The notes: generated by a model not told the origin, from the sequence alone. 47,384 nucleotides of DNA from an uncultured bacterium (GCA_903907905.1 CAIVPX010000076.1:1-47384); one strand, 5' to 3'. Positions 18,879 through 28,350 are shown, counted from the first letter of the stretch. Numbers and translations: made by a program.

Positions 18879-20422
18879 ACGTCCAGCGCCGGGCGAACCC
18901 TGGCCGAGGCTGGGCGGGGCGGGAGATGCAGCACTTCGCCTGTGACCGGCTCGGGTCGGGGCCGGGCCGGGGGCAGCGTGGATTCACTCAGTCGGTTCGA
19001 CAGGCGAACCGGCAGCGTCGCCTGGCCATCCAGTGCGCGTAATGCCTCCGGCAAGGTAGCGATCTCGCTGGTGGCGTGGGCGCGCAGGGCGCCAAGCGAC
19101 GGAGGCGGCCTGATGCGCTCGCCCGAGCGCATGACCGGTTCGAGCAAGGCGCGTCTGAGCGCCGGCAGGGCGCCGTCATGCATCGAGTGGGTCTCCGGTC
19201 GGGCGTCGGCGCGCCAGCGCGCGGGCGTCGGCGGCGCGCTGGTGAGCAGGCACTGCCCCGGGCGTGCGTCGGGGATCGGCTCGCCTTCGAGGGCGATCAG
19301 GTCATGGTCGATGCGCCCCCGGCTGTCGTATCGGCGCCAGACCTGCTTGCGTCCCGGCAAGGTGGCTTTGCCGATCGAGCGTTTCTGACAGGGCTGGCCG
19401 GCATACTCCACGAGCTTGTAGGCGCACTCGATGGCCGGCGCGTCGATGGAGGTGCTGAGGGCTGTGCCCACGCAGTACACGTCGATGGGTGCGCCGACCG
19501 CGCGCAGCGCTGCGATGCGCCACTCGTCCAGGTCGCCGCTTGCCAGAATGCTGACCTGTCTCAGCCCTGCCGCATCGAGAATCGACCGTACCCGCCGGCT
19601 GAGCACGCCGAGATCGCCACTATCGAGGCGCACGCCCTTCACGCGGATGCCCCGACGCGCGAGTTGTTCGGCTGCAGCCACGGCGCGATGCGCGCCTTGC
19701 TCGGTGTCGTAGGTATCAATGAGGAGCACGACATTGTCCGGATTGGCCCGACCGAAGTTCTCGAAGGCGATGGCCTCAGCCTCATGGGCCTGCACGAAGG
19801 CGTGAGCCATCGTGCCGGCGAGCGGTAAGCCATAGCGCATGCCGGCGAGGGTATTGGCGCTCGACTCGAAGCCTGCGATGCAGGCCGATCGCGCGGCCAT
19901 GAGCGCTGCCTCGGCGCCATGCGATCGACGTAAACCAAATTCGACCAGGCGAGCGCCGGGTGCCGCGACCACGCAGCGCGCAGCCTTGCTGGCGAACACG
20001 CTGCTGCAGTGGATCAGGTTCATCAGGCGACTCTCGACGAGCTGCGCCTGCGCGATGGGGGCGCTGACGCGCAGCACCGGTTCACCCTGGAACACGACGC
20101 TACCTTCGGCGATGGCGCTGACGTCGCCCGTAAAGCGCATCGAGGCGAGTGAGCGGATGAAGGCGGGCGTGAATCGGCCGGTGCCGGCGAGCCAGTCGAG
20201 CTCGTGAGCCTGAAAATGAAGATGCTCCAGCCACTCGAGCGCCGGCTCAAGCCCGGCGGCCATGGCGAAAGACCGGCCTCGGGGCAGACGTCTGAAGAAC
20301 AGCTCGAAACTCGCCATCTCATTCATACCCGCCTCGTGATACGCCTGCATCATCGTGAGCTGGTAGAGATCGGTGAGCAGCGCGCTGCGCGAGGCATCGG
20401 TGTCGATGGCCGAAGGGTTCAT
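18875..20422 (-). CDS. pncB: Nicotinate phosphoribosyltransferase
   Basis: Salvages nicotinate to nicotinate mononucleotide with PRPP and ATP. The 515-residue protein starts with LLTDLYQLTMMQAYHEAGM, characteristic of the family, and has FELFFRRLPRGRSFAMAAGL, the region LVEFGLRRSHGAEAALMAAR, TYDTEQGAHRAVAAAE, GVRLDSGDLGVLSRRVR and GVGTALSTS-like VGTALSTSIDAP. After the catalytic core come about 100 residues rich in Pro, Arg and Ala, longer than in E. coli PncB. The start was set at ATG 20422 because AAGGA lies five bases before it and family similarity begins there; the frame stays open another 84 codons upstream without support. Its stop overlaps that of convergent tsaC by four bases, so the two messages share no spacer. 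Confidence 0.93.
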   Translation of the reverse strand: MNPSAIDTDASRSALLTDLYQLTMMQAYHEAGMNEMASFELFFRRLPRGRSFAMAAGLEPALEWLEHLHFQAHELDWLAGTGRFTPAFIRSLASMRFTGDVSAIAEGSVVFQGEPVLRVSAPIAQAQLVESRLMNLIHCSSVFASKAARCVVAAPGARLVEFGLRRSHGAEAALMAARSACIAGFESSANTLAGMRYGLPLAGTMAHAFVQAHEAEAIAFENFGRANPDNVVLLIDTYDTEQGAHRAVAAAEQLARRGIRVKGVRLDSGDLGVLSRRVRSILDAAGLRQVSILASGDLDEWRIAALRAVGAPIDVYCVGTALSTSIDAPAIECAYKLVEYAGQPCQKRSIGKATLPGRKQVWRRYDSRGRIDHDLIALEGEPIPDARPGQCLLTSAPPTPARWRADARPETHSMHDGALPALRRALLEPVMRSGERIRPPPSLGALRAHATSEIATLPEALRALDGQATLPVRLSNRLSESTLPPARPRPEPVTGEVLHLPPRPASARVRPALDV

Positions 20423-20559
20423 CGCAGTCCTTGCGAAGGGTTGTGCGGGGAAGCGGGTTCGCCATGGTGGTCGATGCGGACAGGCTGGCCTTGACCCAGC
20501 GCGTCCCGAAGCGGGTTTGCAGCGTGCGAGGCGTCTGGCCTTGATCAGGATCAGCGCGC

Positions 20560-20565
20560 GATAAT
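20560..20565 (+). promoter_or_regulatory. Probable -10 element for the MaoC-psd pair
   Basis: GATAAT followed by GGCGG, 30 bases before the ATG. TTGATC at 20541-20546 is only 13 bases away, short for a -35 partner. The element resembles those before tkt, pyk and fbaA. Confidence 0.4.
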
Positions 20566-20594
20566 GGCGGATTGTCAAAGCGGAGAGCATTGTG

Positions 20595-21050
20595 ATGCGC
20601 ACGATTGCCAGGCTGGCAGAGCTCAAGTCGATGATCGGTGAAGAACTGGCTTTGAGCGATTGGGTTGCTGTCACTCAGGAGCGAATCAACCTGTTTGCTG
20701 AGGCCACCGGTGATCACCAGTGGATTCACGTCGACCCGGAGCGGGCCGCGCAGGGCCCCTTCGGCGCGACGATCGCCCACGGCTTTCTGACGCTGTCGAT
20801 GCTGCCCCTTTTCCTGCACAACGCGCTCGAGTTCGCCGACGTGAAGATGAGCGTCAACTACGGGCTCAACCGGGTACGATTCACGTCGCCCGTTCCGGCC
20901 GGCAGCGAGTTGCGGGGGCGTATCCGTCTGCTTTCGGTCGAGGACATCGCCCCGAGCGGCATGCAGGTCGTGCTCGAGGTGACGGTCGAGCGCAAGGGCA
21001 CGGACAAGCCAGTCTGCGTGGCGGAGTCCATCGGCCGTCGTTATGTCTGA
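20595..21050 (+). CDS. MaoC-family dehydratase (R-specific enoyl-CoA hydratase-like)
   Basis: A 151-residue single hot-dog protein. The hydratase signature is clear: FAEATGDHQWIHVDPERAAQ supplies the catalytic Asp and His, and FGATIAHGFLTLSMLPLF the oxyanion part. Members hydrate trans-2-enoyl-CoA to R-3-hydroxyacyl-CoA, often feeding PHA synthesis or beta-oxidation, but the exact substrate cannot be told. GCGGAGAG precedes the ATG at 20595; the GTG at 20592 is also possible. It overlaps the next gene, psd, by eight bases, so both are on one message and share a lipid theme. Confidence 0.9.
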   Translation: MRTIARLAELKSMIGEELALSDWVAVTQERINLFAEATGDHQWIHVDPERAAQGPFGATIAHGFLTLSMLPLFLHNALEFADVKMSVNYGLNRVRFTSPVPAGSELRGRIRLLSVEDIAPSGMQVVLEVTVERKGTDKPVCVAESIGRRYV

Positions 21051-21888
21051 GAGGTCAGATCGATGGTTCGTGCTGCTGCAGCATTGGCTGCCCAAGACGG
21101 CGCTGACGCGTGCGCTCGGCTGGCTCGCTGCCCGCCGGGCCGGCGCCGCGACGCATTTCGCCATTCGCTGCTTTGTGGCCCGTTATCGCGTCGACATGAG
21201 CGAAGCGGCCAACCCCGATCCCGCAGCGTATGCGAGTTTCAACGACTTCTTCACGCGGCCCCTGCGCAGGGGCGCGCGTCCGACCGCCTCAGCGCCCTGG
21301 ATCTGCCCGGTTGATGGCGCCATCAGCCAGTGCGGCCGCATCGAGCAGGGGAGCCTTCTTCAGGCCAAGGGGCACACCTATCGCGTGCTGACGTTGTTGG
21401 CTGGCGACGCGGCGCTGGCCGAGCGCTTTTCTGAGGGTGCGTTTGCCACGATCTATCTCAGTCCGCGTGACTACCATCGCATTCACATGCCTGCGGCCGG
21501 GCGCTTGCGCAGGATGATTTACGTACCAGGTAGCCTCTACTCGGTTAACCCAGCCACCGCGCGAGGCATTCCGGATCTGTTCGCACGCAATGAGCGGGTG
21601 GTGTGTGAATTTGAAGGCGCGAACGGCCCCTTCGTGATGGTGCTGGTGGGGGCCACCATCGTGGGGAGCATGGCGACTGTCTGGCATGGCCAGGTCAATC
21701 CGCCGAGGCCCGGCGTGATTCGCGAGTGGCGCTATGACGATCGCGACATCCATCTGGCCCAAGGCGAGGAAATGGGGCGCTTTTTGCTGGGGTCGACGGT
21801 CATTCTGTTACTGCCGGCCCACGCTGCCCAGGGGTGGCCCGACTGGGCCAGCGGCCGACCGGTGCGGCTGGGTGAGGCCATGGCTTGA
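21043..21888 (+). CDS. psd: Phosphatidylserine decarboxylase proenzyme
   Basis: Makes phosphatidylethanolamine at the inner membrane face. The 281-residue length is that of the E. coli-like form rather than the short form of about 215. Self-cleavage is expected between Gly250 and Ser251 in FLLGSTVILLL, giving the pyruvoyl alpha chain. Asp91 in CPVDGAISQ and His145/His148 in SPRDYHRIHMP form the processing and catalytic set. FNDFFTRPLRRGARP near residue 66 is typical. The start overlaps the MaoC gene by eight bases. It ends 84 bases before the convergent MFS gene, in a stretch where no terminator was recognised. Confidence 0.95.
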   Translation: MSERSDRWFVLLQHWLPKTALTRALGWLAARRAGAATHFAIRCFVARYRVDMSEAANPDPAAYASFNDFFTRPLRRGARPTASAPWICPVDGAISQCGRIEQGSLLQAKGHTYRVLTLLAGDAALAERFSEGAFATIYLSPRDYHRIHMPAAGRLRRMIYVPGSLYSVNPATARGIPDLFARNERVVCEFEGANGPFVMVLVGATIVGSMATVWHGQVNPPRPGVIREWRYDDRDIHLAQGEEMGRFLLGSTVILLLPAHAAQGWPDWASGRPVRLGEAMA

Positions 21889-21972
21889 TAGGCGCCGGCC
21901 AAAGAGGCTTTCGCGTCGGGTACCCAACCGCCCTGCGTGCTTGGCCGCGTGGGCATGCCGTCCGGCTGCGCC

Positions 21973-23430
21973 TCAGCGCCGCTCCGCCGGCGTGGTGAGC
22001 GCCACCAGCCAGGCGATCAGCGAGTCGATGGCCACCACCCAGAAGGTGATGCGAAAGGCGCGATCGAGTTCACCGGCATGAGCATCGTCCAGCAGGGCGT
22101 CACGCAGCGCAGCCGCCCCGCTTGAGTGCGCATCCGGCCCGGCACCGAGTGAGGCAAACAGCACCGAACTGAGCAGCGCGACCCCAACGGCACCGCCGAG
22201 CGAGCGAAACAGGCCCGCGGATGCGGTGGCAATGCCCAGCCTCTCCCGGGCCACGGTCGACTGCAGCGTGATCAGCGCGCTGGGCATGACCATGCCGATA
22301 CCCGCCCCCGAGACGCACATACCGACCTCGAAGAGCAGGGCCGACGCGGGCGAGGCCAGCGCGAGCAGCGCCGCGCCCACGCCAGTCAGTCCGGTACCGG
22401 CGATCATGTGCCGACGCATCGACCCGCCGCGCGAGATGTGTCGGCCCGCAAAGAAGGCCGACAGCGGGGTGGACAGCGTAAAGGGCAGCATCAGCAGCGC
22501 GACCCGGTCGAGCCCGTTGCCGGGCACGGACTGCAGCCACATCGGCAGGATCACCGACTGGCCGATGAGCGCGAAAAAGGACAGTGACAGCACCGCAAAG
22601 CAGGCGACCGTCACCCGGTTGCTGAACAGATCGGGCGGCAGCAGCGGCTCTGGCGCCCTTTGTTCGCGCCAGGCGCAGAGCAGCAGCAGTACGGCTGCCG
22701 CGCCGACCAGTGCGAGGGTGGAGCCTGCGTGCCAACTCACGCCTTGTCCCAGCCGGGTGAGTGCGATCATGAGGGCAGCGAGCCCGGCGGCGAGCAGCAG
22801 TGCGCCTGGGTAGTCGATGGGGCGCTTGCGTCCACCGCGGGGCAGTCTGCGCATGACCCGGCGGGCGAGCAGGAAGGCCAGAAGGCCCATGGGCAGATTG
22901 ACGATGAACACGCCGCGCCAGGACAGGTACTCGGTGATGTAGCCGCCGACGAAGGGGCCCAGCATGGAGGCGCTGGCGTAAACGCCCGAGAAATAGCCTT
23001 GGTAGCGACCCCGCTTGGGGCCCGGTGCGATGTCGGCAATGACGGTTTGTACCAGGGCGATGAGTGCGCCACTGCCCATGCCCTGCATGACGCGAAAGAC
23101 GATCAGTTGCGTCATCGACGTGGAGAGCGCGCAGAGCAGCGAGGCCACGAGATAGGTGCCCAGCGCTGTCGCGAGCATGGGCCAGCGACCGAACAGATCG
23201 GAGAGCTTGCCGTAAATGGGTGAGGCGATGGTGGACGCCACCAGGTAGCCCGACATCACCCAGGGCATGAGGTCGATGTCGCCGACATCGCGGCCAATTG
23301 ACAGCAGGGCTACCGAGATGAGGGTCTGGTCGATAGCGGCCAGAAACATCGCGAGGACGAGGCCCGAGACAATGCGGGCGATCTCGTCGTCGGACAGTTC
23401 GATCAGCGGCGCCTGATCGGGTGGACTCAT
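21973..23430 (-). CDS. MFS drug-export transporter, DHA2 (14-TM) family
   Basis: A 485-residue inner-membrane protein with about 14 hydrophobic segments, the EmrB/QacA layout. Motifs include FLAAIDQTLISVAL in helix 1, SGYLVASTIASPIYGKLSD and GKLSDLFGRWPM (motif A between helices 2 and 3), and ALIALVQTVIADIAPGPKRG (motif C region). Such pumps exchange protons for toxic amphipaths or metabolites. It lies 31 bases after gcdH on the same strand, so it may export or protect against intermediates of the neighbouring aromatic or dicarboxylate pathway; that link is inference. No partner EmrA-type adaptor is present. Confidence 0.88.
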   Translation of the reverse strand: MSPPDQAPLIELSDDEIARIVSGLVLAMFLAAIDQTLISVALLSIGRDVGDIDLMPWVMSGYLVASTIASPIYGKLSDLFGRWPMLATALGTYLVASLLCALSTSMTQLIVFRVMQGMGSGALIALVQTVIADIAPGPKRGRYQGYFSGVYASASMLGPFVGGYITEYLSWRGVFIVNLPMGLLAFLLARRVMRRLPRGGRKRPIDYPGALLLAAGLAALMIALTRLGQGVSWHAGSTLALVGAAAVLLLLCAWREQRAPEPLLPPDLFSNRVTVACFAVLSLSFFALIGQSVILPMWLQSVPGNGLDRVALLMLPFTLSTPLSAFFAGRHISRGGSMRRHMIAGTGLTGVGAALLALASPASALLFEVGMCVSGAGIGMVMPSALITLQSTVARERLGIATASAGLFRSLGGAVGVALLSSVLFASLGAGPDAHSSGAAALRDALLDDAHAGELDRAFRITFWVVAIDSLIAWLVALTTPAERR

Positions 23431-23461
23431 GATCAGGTGCCGCTCGAGGGGGCGTCGTCGA

Positions 23462-24658
<1,197 letters not shown>

Positions 24659-24681
24659 CGGTACTCCTCTGGAAAACAGCA

Positions 24682-24687
24682 ATTTTA
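24682..24687 (-). promoter_or_regulatory. Possible -10 element for gcdH
   Basis: On the minus strand the bases read TAAAAT, five of six matches, about 24 bases before the gcdH start. It suggests that gcdH can be expressed independently of the upstream RidA gene. No clear -35 box. Confidence 0.35.
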
Positions 24688-24824
24688 CGCGCTGCATTCG
24701 GGCGTTGCCCGCATACACACACGGCCCGAAACACCAATCGGCTGGGCGCGCGGGCAGTGTCGCCCCGCCTGCATGCGGGCGTACACCCAAGCGCCTTCGC
24801 GAGCTTGCTTGGCGGCAAGCCGCC

Positions 24825-25235
24825 TCAGACCTCCGGGATGACCGCCGTAGCCTCGATCTCCACGCGCGCCCGGTCCTCGATCAGCGCCACCACCTGAACC
24901 GCGGTCATCACCGGGGAGTGGGTACGGCCGTCGGCGCCCCGCATGAGCGCCTTGTAGGCGTCGCCCAAGGCCTTGCCGCCCGAGAGGTATTCCTGTTTGT
25001 CGACCACGTACCAGGTCATGCGCACGATGTGCTCGGGCCGCCCGCCTGCCTGCGCCAGCACTTCAACGATGTTGGCCAGCGCCTGACGGGCTTGCTCGAC
25101 AAAATTGTCAGAGACGAATTGCGCCTCGGCGTTCCAGCCGATTTGGCCGGCGATCGACACCAGCGTGCCTCGGGCGGCGATGCCATTGGAATAGCCGCGC
25201 GGCCGGGCCCAGCCTGGGGGTTGCAGGATATGCAT
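24825..25235 (-). CDS. RidA/YjgF/UK114-family protein
   Basis: A 136-residue single-domain Rid protein. The fold is recognisable from [54 protein letters not shown] and [12 protein letters not shown]. Canonical RidA hydrolyses enamine/imine intermediates using an Arg in a P-A-R-S motif; here the matching place reads [10 protein letters not shown], so that Arg is absent, pointing to one of the divergent Rid subgroups with unknown chemistry. The conserved Glu in VEIEA is kept. The reading frame stays open far upstream through the opposite gene, but similarity begins at the ATG at 25235, preceded by GAGG. It is divergent from the fused monooxygenase (120-base spacer) and upstream of gcdH. Confidence 0.9.
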   Translation of the reverse strand: MHILQPPGWARPRGYSNGIAARGTLVSIAGQIGWNAEAQFVSDNFVEQARQALANIVEVLAQAGGRPEHIVRMTWYVVDKQEYLSGGKALGDAYKALMRGADGRTHSPVMTAVQVVALIEDRARVEIEATAVIPEV

Positions 25236-25264
25236 GCTTGCCTCGCTCGAGATCAGGTGAAATA

Positions 25265-25278
25265 CTTTAGACTTAAAG
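25265..25278. promoter_or_regulatory. AT-rich inverted repeat between the divergent RidA and monooxygenase genes
   Basis: CTTTAGACTTAAAG has perfect five-base arms (CTTTA/TAAAG) around GACT. It stands in the only AT-rich patch of a GC-rich 120-base divergent spacer, as expected for an operator of a local regulator such as a MarR or TetR protein. No regulator gene is adjacent, so the binding protein is unknown. Confidence 0.4.
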
Positions 25279-25355
25279 CAATTTTCGGACAAGCAAACGG
25301 CCCGATGCTGCAGGGTCGGCCCGGTGTGCCGACCGACACCACTCAGGGGAAGTTC

Positions 25356-27764
25356 ATGCGAATCGATGTGATTGGTGGCGGGCCCGCCGGGCTCTACTCT
25401 GCGATCCTGCTGCGCAAATCGTTTCCCGCTGCCCGTATCGAAGTGATCGAGCGCAATCGCGCCGATGACACCTTCGGCTTCGGCATCGTGCTGTCCGACG
25501 AGACGCTGGGCAACCTGAAGAGTGCCGATGCGCCCAGTCATGCCGCCATCGCGGCCGCGTTTGCCTACTGGGATGACATCCACGTGCAGTACAAGGGCTC
25601 GGTGATGAAGTCCTCGGGGCACGGCTTCTCGGGGATCGGCCGGCTCGCGCTGCTGCGCATCCTGCAGGCTCGAGCGGCCGAACTGGGCATCCCGGTGCGC
25701 TATGCGACGGAGGACGCGGGCGTCGAGGCTCATGTGGGGGCCGATCTGGTGATAGCGGCCGACGGCATCAACAGCCTGGTGCGCGAGGGCTGGCGCGACG
25801 CTTTCCGCCCCTCGGTCGATCTGCGCACCAATCGCTTCGTCTGGCTGGGCGCGAAGATGAACCTGCCCGGCTTCTACTACAGCTTTCGCGAGCACGCGGG
25901 CGGCATCTGGAACATGCACGCCTACCAGTACACCGAGGGCGAATCGACCATCGTCATCGAGACCACCGACGAGACCTGGCTGCGCTCGGGGCTGACGGTG
26001 ACCGACGAGGCCGCCACCCTGGCTCTGGTCGAGCGCGTTTTTGCCGACGACCTCACGGGCGTGACGTTGCTGGCCAACCGGTCTCACTGGCGACAGTTCC
26101 CAACCATCGATTGCCGGACCTGGCGCCATGCGCACCACGGCACCCAGTTCGTGTTGCTCGGCGATGCGGCACACACGGCGCACTTTTCCATCGGCTCGGG
26201 CACCAAGCTCGCCCTCGAGGACGCGATCGCGCTCAATGCCGCACTGGTGTCGCATTGGAGGGCGGAGGGCGAGCGCGCCGACGCGGCCTCGCTCGAGACG
26301 GCGCTGGCCGCCTACGAGGCGGCGCGGCGCGACGAGGTGGGGCGTATCCAGCACTCGGCCAATGTGTCGCTGGTGTGGTTCGAGAACGTGCGCCGCTTCT
26401 GGCAGATGGACCCGGTGCAGTTCAACGTGTCCCTGCTCACGCGCAGCAAGCAGATCACTTACGAGAACCTGCGTCTGCGCGATGCAGGCCTGGTGGCCGA
26501 CGCCACACGCTGGTGGAATCGCCGTGAGGCCGAGCAGTTGGGGCTTGCGGTCGAGGCGATCGATCCAGTGAGCGGTGGCATCACCTCCGAGCCCGATTGG
26601 CTGGATGCGCCGCCCATGTTCGCGCCCTTTCGCCTGCGCGACATGTGGCTGCCCAACCGTGTGGTGGTGTCGCCCACGGCGCAGTACTCGGCGGTCGACG
26701 GCGTGCCCAACGACTGGCATCTGGTGCACTACGGCGCGCGTGCACAGGGCGGGGCCGGGTTGGTGTTCGTCGAGATGACCTGCGTATCGCCGGAGGGCCG
26801 TATCACGCCGGGATGCACCGGTCTGTGGAACCTTGAGCAGGCGCGCGCCTTTCGCCGCATCGCCGATTTCGTGCATGCCCATACGCCCTCGCGCCTGTGC
26901 ATGCAGATTGGTCACTCGGGGCGCAAGGGATCGACGCAGATCGGCTGGGAGGAAATGGATGCGCCGCTCGCCGATGTGCATCGCAACTGGCCGCTGATTG
27001 CCCCGTCACCGATTCCCTATCGCGAGGGCGTCAACCAGGTGCCGCGCGAGATGAACCGCGCCGACATGGACGCAGTGATTGCACAGTTCGTGCAATCGGC
27101 CCGGCTCACGATCGAGGCCGACTTCGACATGATCGAAGTGCACATGGCGCACGGCTATCTGCTGGCGGGCTTTCTGTCTCCCATCACCAACCGGCGGCGC
27201 GATGCCTACGGTGGGTCGCTTGCCAACCGGATGCGCTTTCCGATGGAGGTGTTCGAGGCCGTGCGCGCGGTCTGGCCCAAGGCGCGCCCGATGAGCGTGC
27301 GCATCTCGGCCACCGACTGGGTGGCCGGCGGCCAGACGGGGGTCGATTCGGTCGAGGTGGCGCGTGCGCTCAAGGCGGCTGGGTGTGACCTGATGGATGT
27401 CTCTACCGGTCAGACCGACCCGGCCTCACGACCGGTATACGGGCGCATGTACCAGGCGGTGTTCTCCGAGCAGATCCGGCTCGAGGCCGGCCTGCCGACC
27501 ATGGCGGTGGGCGCCATCACCAGTGCCGACCAGATCAACACCTTGCTCATCTCGGGGCGGGCTGATCTGGTGGCCTTGGCCCGACCGCACCTGGCCAACC
27601 CCTATTTCACGCTGCATGCTGCAGCCGAGCAGGACTTCCGTGGCACGGCCTGGCCGCTTCAGTACCATACGGGTGCGACGCAACTGCACACCACGCTCAA
27701 GCGGGCGCGCGAGGATGCGGCGCGCAAGCAGCAGGCGGCGGGGCCTGCGTTCAAGGAGAACTGA
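25356..27764 (+). CDS. Fused FAD monooxygenase - Old Yellow Enzyme (2-aminobenzoyl-CoA monooxygenase/reductase or salicylyl-CoA 5-hydroxylase type)
   Basis: An 802-residue two-domain flavoprotein. Residues 1 to about 400 are a single-component aromatic hydroxylase: GGGPAG at 7-12, the DG-type motif LVIAADGINSLVREG, and FVLLGDAAHTAHFSIGSG near 265-280. From about 420 an FMN-dependent Old Yellow Enzyme barrel follows: MFAPFRLRDMWLPNRVVVSP, QIGHSGRKGST near 516, HMAHGYLLAGFLSP near 596 and TNRRRDAYGGSLANR. This architecture is that of 2-aminobenzoyl-CoA monooxygenase/reductase, which hydroxylates and then reduces the ring of anthraniloyl-CoA, and of proteins annotated as salicylyl-CoA 5-hydroxylase/oxidoreductase. 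Which aromatic CoA ester is used cannot be told; no CoA ligase lies in the window. CAGGGGA precedes the ATG. msrA starts on the base after its stop. Confidence 0.92.
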   Translation: MRIDVIGGGPAGLYSAILLRKSFPAARIEVIERNRADDTFGFGIVLSDETLGNLKSADAPSHAAIAAAFAYWDDIHVQYKGSVMKSSGHGFSGIGRLALLRILQARAAELGIPVRYATEDAGVEAHVGADLVIAADGINSLVREGWRDAFRPSVDLRTNRFVWLGAKMNLPGFYYSFREHAGGIWNMHAYQYTEGESTIVIETTDETWLRSGLTVTDEAATLALVERVFADDLTGVTLLANRSHWRQFPTIDCRTWRHAHHGTQFVLLGDAAHTAHFSIGSGTKLALEDAIALNAALVSHWRAEGERADAASLETALAAYEAARRDEVGRIQHSANVSLVWFENVRRFWQMDPVQFNVSLLTRSKQITYENLRLRDAGLVADATRWWNRREAEQLGLAVEAIDPVSGGITSEPDWLDAPPMFAPFRLRDMWLPNRVVVSPTAQYSAVDGVPNDWHLVHYGARAQGGAGLVFVEMTCVSPEGRITPGCTGLWNLEQARAFRRIADFVHAHTPSRLCMQIGHSGRKGSTQIGWEEMDAPLADVHRNWPLIAPSPIPYREGVNQVPREMNRADMDAVIAQFVQSARLTIEADFDMIEVHMAHGYLLAGFLSPITNRRRDAYGGSLANRMRFPMEVFEAVRAVWPKARPMSVRISATDWVAGGQTGVDSVEVARALKAAGCDLMDVSTGQTDPASRPVYGRMYQAVFSEQIRLEAGLPTMAVGAITSADQINTLLISGRADLVALARPHLANPYFTLHAAAEQDFRGTAWPLQYHTGATQLHTTLKRAREDAARKQQAAGPAFKEN

Positions 27765-28298
27765 GTGATCAGGCAGGCGGTGTTGGGGGGCGGGTGCTTC
27801 TGGTGTCTGGAGGCGGTGTTTCTCGAGGTGGCGGGGGTGGTGGATGTCGAGTCGGCCTATTGCGGCGGTCACGTCAACGATCCGAGCTACGAACAGGTCT
27901 GCAACGGCGACACCGGCCATGTCGAGGTGGTTCGCGTGGCCTTTGATGACACGCAGGTCAGCTTTGCCGACATCCTGAGTATCTTCTTCGCGATTCATGA
28001 CCCCACGACCCCCGACCAGCAGGGGCATGACATCGGTCCCCAGTACCGTTCGGCGATTTTCTTCTTCGATGCAGCGCAGCAGGTCGAGGCGCGGGCGGTG
28101 ATTGATCGCCTCTCGCGTGATCGGGTCTTTCGCGATCCCATCGTCACCGAGGTCTTGCCGCTGTCGGCCTACTTTGCCGCCGAGCCCTACCACCAGCGCT
28201 ATTTCGAGCGTCATCCCGGGCAGGGCTACTGCCGGATGGTGGTTGCGCCCAAACTCGCCAAGTTTCGTCAGGCCTTTGCCAACCGCCTTGCGCGCTGA
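27765..28298 (+). CDS. msrA: Peptide-methionine (S)-S-oxide reductase
   Basis: Repairs methionine S-sulfoxide in proteins. The 177-residue chain opens with the catalytic motif GGGCFWCLEAVF (nucleophile Cys11), then AYCGGHVNDPSYEQVCNGDT and GHVEVVRVAFDD, all typical. A Tyr/Glu set appears in QYRSAIFFFD. Start is GTG at 27765, immediately after the TGA of the flavoprotein gene, with AAGGAG about six bases before it in that gene's last codons, so the two are co-translated. Pairing with a monooxygenase that may leak reactive oxygen is a plausible but unproved reason for the linkage. No msrB is present. Confidence 0.95.
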   Translation: MIRQAVLGGGCFWCLEAVFLEVAGVVDVESAYCGGHVNDPSYEQVCNGDTGHVEVVRVAFDDTQVSFADILSIFFAIHDPTTPDQQGHDIGPQYRSAIFFFDAAQQVEARAVIDRLSRDRVFRDPIVTEVLPLSAYFAAEPYHQRYFERHPGQGYCRMVVAPKLAKFRQAFANRLAR

Positions 28299-28333
28299 GC
28301 GCCGCAGACGGGCGCAGTCGGCGCCGCCTGATT

Positions 28334-28350
28334 CACGCGGGACTCGCGTG
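28334..28350. other. Hairpin between convergent msrA and DUF72 genes
   Basis: CACGCG and CGCGTG pair around GGACT in the 113-base spacer between two convergent genes. No T-run follows on either strand. It may act as a 3' end for one of the messages, but this is weak. Confidence 0.25.

Noticed and set aside
20423-20674. 84-codon N-terminal extension of pncB
   Set aside because: It overlaps the start of the divergent MaoC gene and its promoter region, has no similarity, and the ATG at 20422 has a good AAGGA site.
24809-24824. Inverted repeat GGCGGC-AA-GCCGCC after the RidA stop as a terminator
   Set aside because: Loop of two to four bases and no T-run on the minus strand; not convincing.
25236-26981. 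Upstream extension of the RidA-family frame to more than 700 codons
   Set aside because: The extra part is antisense to the monooxygenase-OYE fusion and has no similarity; the Rid domain starts at 25235 with its own ribosome site.
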